A DNA stretch of 64,000 bases from Dugong dugon (taxonomy: Eukaryota > Chordata > Mammalia > Sirenia > Dugongidae), in contig CM057468.1 of assembly GCA_030035585.1 (NCBI GenBank), positions 54,122,145 through 54,186,144 of the forward strand, written 5' to 3'. Under the pieces are notes generated by a model. The model was not told the DNA's origin and searched no databases. It worked only from the letters and a program-made list of their open reading frames with translations. The position numbers and the translations under genes are program-made. Within the stretch, counting starts at the first letter, position 1. Every line of letters begins with the position of its first letter. Of this stretch, positions 57,600 through 64,000 are shown piece by piece.

Positions 57600-57783
57600 T
57601 TAACCTATTGACCCATTGCCATCGAGTCAATTCCAACTCATAGAGACCCTATAGGACAGAGTAGAACTGCCCTATAGGGTTTCCAAGGCTGTAAATCTTT
57701 ACGGAAGCAGACTGCCACATCTTTCTGCCACAGAGAAGCTGGTGGGTTTGAACCGCTAACCACTATGCAACCAGGGCTCCCAT
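57600..57783 (-). mobile_element. AfroSINE with TSD
   Basis: TTGCCATCGAGTCAATTCCA, GACAGAGTAGAACTGCCCTA and head complement ACTATGCAACCAGGGCTCCC. CAGTCCTTA occurs on both sides. Confidence 0.92.
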
Positions 57784-57789
57784 TCAGTC

Positions 57790-59300
57790 CTTAGTAGCCT
57801 TGAAAAGTTCCTATAACTTGTCAATATTCTGACTTTATAACAAGGGACTAATAGGGCAGAGACGGTAGGCAATAATCCACTGGAGCTTCCCATGCAAATG
57901 AGTTTCTTCAAGCCACCCAATCTCCTGTGAGATTATTATATGGCCTTCTAGAAGGTGCAGAGAAGTCAGATGCTCCTCTGGATAATGATGATTACATTGC
58001 TCCAGCATCCCTTATCTGTAGGGTCACTGCATGGGGCCCTTGGAAAACTTGGTTCTCATGGGGAGAGTTAAAAATGCATTGGCTGTTCCCTCCATTTTTT
58101 GCCCTTATGATGATGAGTGCTAGGGCTGGAATGAAAGCTGAAAGTTAAGATGACTTCCTGGCAGCAAATGTTGCTCCCTCTTTGCTTCCAATGCCTGTAC
58201 CCTCTCTGTGGATTATTTCCTGCCACACTCTCAGTTATTACACATAACAAAAGGGGAGGGGGGGAGAAGAAAAAACTATCCAGGGTCAGGTTCTTGTTCA
58301 CGTCATCGCTTGGTTCATTTCTTCCATGTTCAGAACTCCTTTTGTCATCAGGGAGAAGGGAAACATGTGGGACGGGGGGAAACAGCTCTGGGCCAGAAGT
58401 AATTTATAACAACAGGCAACTGGATCATATCATACCAAAATGGTATTTTTTCAAAATCTCATCATTCACACCAGAAGTATTTCTTATGGAGTAACATTCT
58501 TGTGCTTATGAAAACATCGTGTGCAGTTGAACTTGCTTAATCTGTGATCGTTTTGCCTCTCTGAAGACTCGAGGAAAGGGTATTATGCCATTATAGTGTT
58601 AAAACGCATCAGTGACTTGATCATTTGAAATGCTTTAATAAAAATGAATTCTGTTAGCTGATTCTGATTATCCAGCACCAGACTTTATAGGCTTTTAAAA
58701 CATTTTCCAGTTGTCAGATATTTTCCTGTGAGGCATTTAAATATTTAGATTCTATTCTTTCTGGGTATTCCAAATATACGAAACAGATATCTTAATAGCA
58801 GAAATTTTAACAAGATTACTCTGTGGACTGTCTTCCCTAATGGCCTTTTAAAAGTCCAATCACGCTCCTTGATTATGTATCAAATCTTTTTGCGTGAAGT
58901 GAAGTAGCAGCTAGAGACTAAGGCTTCAGTCCTGTTAAGATTAGTGTTTATTAAAGAAATATCTTGTTACGGACGATTAGAGAGAGCTGAGATGGGGCTC
59001 GCTGGGCTCACCAAGAGGACTTCCCCCATAGTAGTAACTATCACTAAAGCTTATCCCGTTTGACGTTGATGTCTGTCTAAATGTATGGGTTTATCAGTAT
59101 TCCTTGATCTCTTCAGCCAAACTCCTCATTTCTACACGTGGACATGCATGCCACACACTGATTTTCATGGCAAAATATTAGGAACCCTGCGGGTGGAAAT
59201 AACATTTTGATATATTAAGGAATTATGCTTTCTGTTACAAACATTTCCTTTTTGCTCTGGATCTTTACTCCTATTTTAGCAAGACTATGAGACACCAGTG
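57790..59300. other. Repeat-poor region, candidate regulatory
   Basis: No gene is supported. The block 58440-59230 is AT-rich, repeat-free, and contains dense TGATCA, TAATAAAA and TTGATTATG-type motifs, as many conserved non-coding elements do. A G-rich patch lies at 58245-58265. Confidence 0.4.
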
Positions 59301-59625
59301 GCAGTGGTGGTTCAGTGGTAGAATTTTCGCCTTCCGTGTGGGAGACCCAGGTTCAGCTCACTGCCAGGGCACCTCATGTGCCACCACCACCTGTCTGTCA
59401 GTGGAGGTTTGCGTGTTGCTGTGATGCTGAACAGGTTTCAGCGGAGCTTTCAGACTAAGAATTGATGATCTGCTTCTGAAAATCAGTCAGTGAAAACCCT
59501 ATGGACCACAACCATCCAATCTGCAACCAATCATGAGGATGGCACAGGACCAGGCAGCGTTTTGTTTCATTTTTCATGGGATCGCCATGAGTTAGGGCCG
59601 ACCAGACAACAGCTAACAACAACAA
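59301..59625 (+). mobile_element. tRNA-Gly-headed SINE with RTE tail
   Basis: Head GCAGTGGTGGTTCAGTGGTA then GAATTTTCGCCTTCC; body GTCAGTGGAGGTTTGCGTGT; tail GATGGCACAGGACCAGGCAG through AGCTAACAACAACAA, paralleling the RTE LINE end. Second copy of the type found at 27656. Confidence 0.87.
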
Positions 59626-59639
59626 TAAGAGCTATCCAT

Positions 59640-61305
59640 TTCCTCAAGGAAGAGTTGTTTACCACTGCAACGTAGGTAAAAGGCAGTTGATGTTCCAGAA
59701 AGAAGATGAGCCTCTCCCCACCAACTCCATGCCTATCCCAAAAACTCCATGTTATCTCCATGACAGATAACAATTCATAAGACCCAGGGAGTATGGAGAC
59801 GGGAAATAAGGGATTGGACCGAGGCTTTGCACATACAGGAACAGAATCAGCATTAGAGAACTCCGCCCCTGAAGCCAGGATAGCTTCATAGGCATGAGAC
59901 CAGTGCATTTGCACAGGGCCTCCTGCTCAGACAGACGCCATGCTTGGGGTTTACGCTCTGCTTTTGCTGTCTTGAAATTCTCAATAACTCTGTCTTTGAA
60001 TTTGTCTTTTGTAAGTGAAGTTTGATGGGACAATGGAGCATATACTGAGGGTTGGAGCCTCAACTCACTCTAGGACCTACTCCTCACTGCCTCCCCACTC
60101 CCTAGCAAGAGTTCTTACCTACCCTTTCCCACACTCCCTGGCAACACCCCCCTCTCTGCCCAACATCCCCCTACCTAACAACTTCTGCTGCCGTCCACCC
60201 CCAGGGGATACCAGGAGTAGGTGTGGAGAGGGTCAGGGTCAGGTGATGTGTGCTCCATGCAATCTACAGGTACGGTAGTGACTATCCTGGCCCCGGGCTG
60301 GCAGCACCAGTGCATCTGGTGGGTGATTTGATGGGGCAAGCCACCTGCCCACCTGTGATCCAGGTATTGAGAATTTACTAGAATGGAGGTCGAAATCCTT
60401 TGGGTGTTGCCTATCCACCGTGGGTTGGGGTGGCAGGCTCTTTGGAAGGACAGATTTTCTTCCTGGTCCCTGACCAGGGCATGGTTTGCCAGTCTGGCGG
60501 CTGGTAGGAGGGTAACCTGGAGCAACTGGGTTGCATGCACGTGTGTGAATGGGCAAGGATTTGGTGCTGTGAGGGCCTGCATTCTCCCAGCTACTATCAT
60601 CCTGCCCGAGGGTGCACGATGCTCAATAACAAATTAAAAACACCATGATAAGTCTAGAGAGAGATCTCAGAAGAAAGGAACTAGTTTTATATATTAGTGT
60701 CTTCAACAATAACTCTTTCCTGCTATTTGAACAAAGGGCCTGGATTTTCATTTTACACTGTGCTCCACAAATTATGTAGCCTCAAGCAGACACCATAAAG
60801 CCTAGGGAGTTGAGTTTGTGCCCTAGGATGTCCAGTCTCATTCAAGTGAGTTCTCAGCAAGAGTGACATTTGTCACTTCCATAAGACCCTGTTCACTTCT
60901 CATTGACCTTAACCCAGCCCTAGAAGGGGCCCTAAAATCCTAGATGGGTGGTGGTGGTATGTGAAGAAAAGTTCCCCCTATATCCCATCCATTCTTTTGG
61001 GAGACTGAAACTAACCATATCTACATGCAACATGACTAGAACACATTTAGTGTCTTTCTTCCAAAATGCTGGTAGACAGATTCTCCATTATACTGCACAT
61101 CAGTACATCTCTTTTGATGTTTATTTCTGGAGCAGTAACAGTGGTTGAAGAGTATTTTATTTCTTAGTAACTTTTTGTTTTCCTCCTAAGGATTATAAAA
61201 AATATGACTTGTATCCTACTTACCTAAAATAGATGTGGACATTAGTGAGATCACAAAAGCTCTGAATCCAAACACATTGAAGGACAAAGTTTGAAAACGA
61301 TCAAT
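59640..61305. other. Unassigned, moderately GC-rich block
   Basis: 59640-60640 is GC-richer than its surroundings, with several overlapping open frames on both strands (up to 141 codons, 60175-60600 minus) but no recognisable domain. It could be an unfamiliar LTR. 60640-61305 is AT-rich and unassigned. Confidence 0.35.
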
Positions 61306-61309
61306 TGAT

Positions 61310-61400
61310 CAATCAAGATATGTTTAATTATTGAGCATCTACAATGTGCTCAGCACTCTGGAAGAGGCTGGAGGAGAGGTAGGACATTAAACAAATAATT
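61310..61400 (-). mobile_element. L2 3' end (weak)
   Basis: TTATTGAGCATCTACAATGT then GCTCAGCACTCTGG resembles the antisense L2 3' terminus. Confidence 0.5.
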
Positions 61401-61928
61401 TCTTTTATAAGGATCAGCTCAAAGCTGGTTGCTATGAGGCAGAGGTTAAAGATGTCCCAAATGTCTAACTTTTCCAAGCTGCTGTACCACTCCATCATCT
61501 CTAACATCAGCTACTCCCTCTCGCCTCAGGACTCTCCTTCCTGTCTTTGGGTTCCCTAATTTCTTGCAACATGTCACAGAACTCATGGACCAGACAAAGG
61601 AAGTGGCTTATGAGGTTTTGGAGGCTGGCAAGTCCCAAATTCATGGGTCACGCATAGACTTCTCCCAGGCCCTTAGTCTCTGCCCAAACGCACTCAATTT
61701 TCTCACTCTGTGAGCCAGGAAGCCCTCATGCCATCTCCTGTGGGTCTCTCCTTCTTTGGGGATGATGGGCTCTTCTCTTTGCTCTGGAACGGGCTCTCTT
61801 TTAAGGTAAAACTGACCAATCTCCTTGGTAGGCCACAATTACCCTATCACACAATCACCTGAGCGGGAGTTACAAGACCATGGCTATAAAGGCCACACAC
61901 AAAAGTAATTAATCCACCCCAGACATGG
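61401..61928. other. Unassigned sequence
   Basis: No repeat or gene is recognised. Confidence 0.35.
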
Positions 61929-61929
61929 A

Positions 61930-62478
61930 TAGTATATATGTTTTCTACTGCTGCATAACAAATTACCACAAATCTAGTGACTTAAAACAACACATATCTA
62001 TTATCTTACAGCTTCTGTGGGTCAGGAGTCCAAGCACAACGTAGCTGAGTCCTCTGCTCAGGTTCTCACCAGCTTGCAATCAGGGTGTTGGCTGCACTGC
62101 ATTCTCATCGGAAGGTTTGTCTAAGGAAAGACCTGTTTCCGAGCTCGCTCAGGTGGTTGGCGAATTCATTTCCTTGTGTTTGTAGGACTAAGGTCCTTGT
62201 TTATTTGCTGGTTGTGGTCTGGGGACCAGTCTCAGCTCCTGAAGGCTGCCCCCAGCTCCCTGCCACATGTACTTCTCCATAGGCTGTTCATACCATGACC
62301 GTTTGCTTCTTCAAGGTCAGAAGGAGAATCTCTCTACTCCATCCCATCACCTTGGCCATATTCTATTGGGTAGAAGCAAGTCACAGGTCCCACCAACACT
62401 TATGGGAAGGGAATTATACAGGCATAACACCAAGAGGCAGAGATCACAAGAGCCATCTTAGAATTCTGTCTCCCACAT
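61930..62478 (-). mobile_element. MLT1-like LTR (MaLR/ERVL group)
   Basis: CTACTGCTGCATAACAAATT, AACAACACATATCTATTATC and AAGAGCCATCTTAGAATTCT are arranged as in antisense MLT1-type LTRs. Old, with no internal region and no TSD that I can define. Confidence 0.68.
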
Positions 62479-62795
62479 ACAGGATATGGTTCTTTCTTTC
62501 AAGGAGATTGCTTTCTTGCTGGGGAGGCAAGACTAATACTTCTGAAACAGAGACATGGAATTAAAAGCTCCCAGACTTCCAAGAAGAAATCTACCCCAGA
62601 CCCCACTTTTAATAATCCAATAAAAATTAACGAAGAAGATATTATAAAGCACTGGGCCAACTTTGGGGTCATATGTGAATAAACAACTGAGTCATTTGTG
62701 CCACGAGGATGTCTTTTGGTAAATTACCTCTTCTGGCGCGATAGATGGTTCAATACAGAATTTGAAAATCCTTAAGTCAACAATTACTGTTTTCC
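62479..62795. other. Unassigned sequence
   Basis: No repeat or gene is recognised; the right edge may contain diverged L1 3' UTR sequence. Confidence 0.35.
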
Positions 62796-63113
62796 CAAGG
62801 CCAACTCATCAGACAAAGATTAGACTGGACTATGGGACATAAAGTGACACTCGTGAAGCGTGTGCTTCTTAGCTCAAGTAGATACATGAGACTAAATGGG
62901 CAGCTCCTGTCCAGAGGTGAGACGAGAAGGTAGAGAGGGTCAGGAGCCAGTTAAACGGACGCGGGAAATCAGGGGTGGAAAGGAGGAGTGTGCTGTCACA
63001 GTATAGGGAGACCAATTAAGGTCACATAACAATGTATGTATAAATTTTTGTATGAGAGACTAACTTGAATTGTAAACTTTCTCTTAAACTACAACAAATA
63101 GAAAAAAAAAAAG
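62796..63113 (+). mobile_element. L1 3' UTR fragment
   Basis: GGCAGCTCCTGTCCAGAGGT, GAGGAGTGTGCTGTCACAGT and TATGTATAAATTTTTGTATG match the copy at 52667-53126; it ends in an A-rich tail. 5'-truncated. Confidence 0.87.
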
Positions 63114-63545
63114 TTTGTACCGAAGTTGGAATATCACTTATTTTTCCAGAACACTTTCTATTTCTACTGATTACTTAAGTGACTTGTTCCATATTCACTC
63201 TGTGGTTGGTAACTTGTAGGCAGGATCTTGGACTATTTTATAAGAAACATATTTAAAAATAAATGATGCAACTGTACTTTATCTTCTGTCATGGTGAAAA
63301 ATCCTAGGGAGGCTCTGAAATAATATCAAGTAAAAAAAGGATGCTATGCGTTAGGTAGGCAATTCAGTAGCATAAAATGTTTTTAGGCAGATTTTTCAAT
63401 CCTGTTTTGCTGACAGAAAATTCAGCACACAGACACTAACTTACAAAGCACCCTGTGAATTCTTAACCTTACTATACACGTATTTTGGGTCAAATCTTCA
63501 TTTGATACCCCTCTGGTAAACTTTTCTTTGGTCACATATTAGACT
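63114..63545. other. Unassigned AT-rich sequence
   Basis: No repeat or gene is recognised. Confidence 0.35.
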
Positions 63546-63661
63546 TCATTCCTCATTTTTATTCATTCATTATTTACTGAATACTCTCTATGTGTCAAAC
63601 ACTGTGCTATGTAAAGGAAAAGCAATAAATGATAAACATGACTCTCAATTTACAATCTAGA
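63546..63661 (-). mobile_element. L2 3' end
   Basis: TTTTTATTCATTCATTATTT, ACTGAATACTCTCTATGTGT and CAAACACTGTGCTATG match the antisense L2 3' terminus. The next SINE abuts it. Confidence 0.65.
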
Positions 63662-63662
63662 C

Positions 63663-63872
63663 CAAAAAAAAAAAAAAATTGCCATTGAGTCAACTCCAAC
63701 TCATGACGATCCCTTGTGTGTCAGGGTAGAACTGTGCTGCACAGGGTTTTCAATGGCTGATTTTTCAGAAGTGGATTGCCAGGATTTTCTTCCAAGAAGC
63801 TCCGGGTGGACTTGAACCTCCAACCTTTCGGTTAGCAGCAGAGCCATTAACTGTTTGCCCTACCCAGGAGTT
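63663..63872 (-). mobile_element. AfroSINE
   Basis: After an A-rich tail: TTGCCATTGAGTCAACTCCA, GTGTCAGGGTAGAACTGTGC and AACCTTTCGGTTAGCAGCAG, antisense, of the same subtype as 25418 and 32803. Confidence 0.9.
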
Positions 63873-64000
63873 TCAGAATCTGGGGACTTCATAATCTACA
63901 CAAGAGCAGCTTTTTGGTTAGTATTTGTCTTTCAAGTCTTGTGTGATGGAATATTTAAACGAAACTGTCTGCTCATATTTCAGCCACAAATACACATCTT

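Noticed and set aside
60175-60600. 141-codon minus-strand frame as a possible gene
   Set aside because: Several overlapping frames on both strands in GC-richer DNA; no recognisable domain or codon signal.

Overview
The window reads as a repeat-dense, intron- or gene-desert-like piece of a placental mammal nuclear genome from Afrotheria, most likely an elephant or close paenungulate. The diagnostic signal is about twenty copies of a tRNA-headed SINE of the AfroSINE type (head beginning GGAGCCCTGGTGG, tail resembling an RTE LINE end), a partly preserved RTE (BovB-like) LINE, and L1 copies with a characteristic 3' UTR. Older pan-mammalian layers (MIR, L2, MER5A, MER2, MLT1-like LTRs, a pogo/Tigger transposase relic) lie underneath. 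I found no host protein-coding exon, no functional tRNA or rRNA gene and no bacterial-type feature; nearly all long open frames are transposon relics or chance frames. Family names are given from recognition, without a library search.

Layout. 1-9.5 kb: a decayed pogo/Tigger transposase (420-1360), MIRs, three solo MaLR-type LTRs with target-site duplications (TSDs), and a MER2/Tigger element. 9.5-14.4 kb: mostly unassigned sequence, an RTE 3' end and another MaLR LTR. 14.5-23.0 kb: a nearly full-length minus-strand L1 with a perfect 15-bp TSD, its ORF1 split by a second, plus-strand L1 insert that has its own 15-bp TSD and a duplicated 3' end. 23-28 kb: a MaLR LTR hosting a SINE, MER5A and a SINE cluster including a tRNA-Gly-headed one. 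28.4-31.2 kb: long repeat-free stretch with a G19 run and an internal duplication. 31.2-36.1 kb: SINEs, L1 of another subfamily, and a SINE split by an internally deleted L1. 36-43 kb: mainly old single-copy DNA with MIR/L2 scraps, an MLT1-like LTR and an L1 3' UTR. 43.45-47.4 kb: RTE LINE with endonuclease and YADD reverse-transcriptase remnants, interrupted by an L1. 47.4-64 kb: long single-copy stretches separated by SINEs, L1 3' ends, LTRs and nested MIR/MER5A/SINE stacks.

How the parts relate: the non-LTR machinery encoded by L1 and RTE relics explains most of the other insertions. The SINE tails resemble the RTE 3' terminus, implying RTE-driven mobilisation, and the nested insertions give a relative chronology (MIR, then MER5A or MaLR, then AfroSINE, then young L1). 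Several repeat-free, AT-rich blocks rich in TAAT and CCAAT motifs are candidate conserved non-coding elements, but this cannot be confirmed without cross-species alignment.
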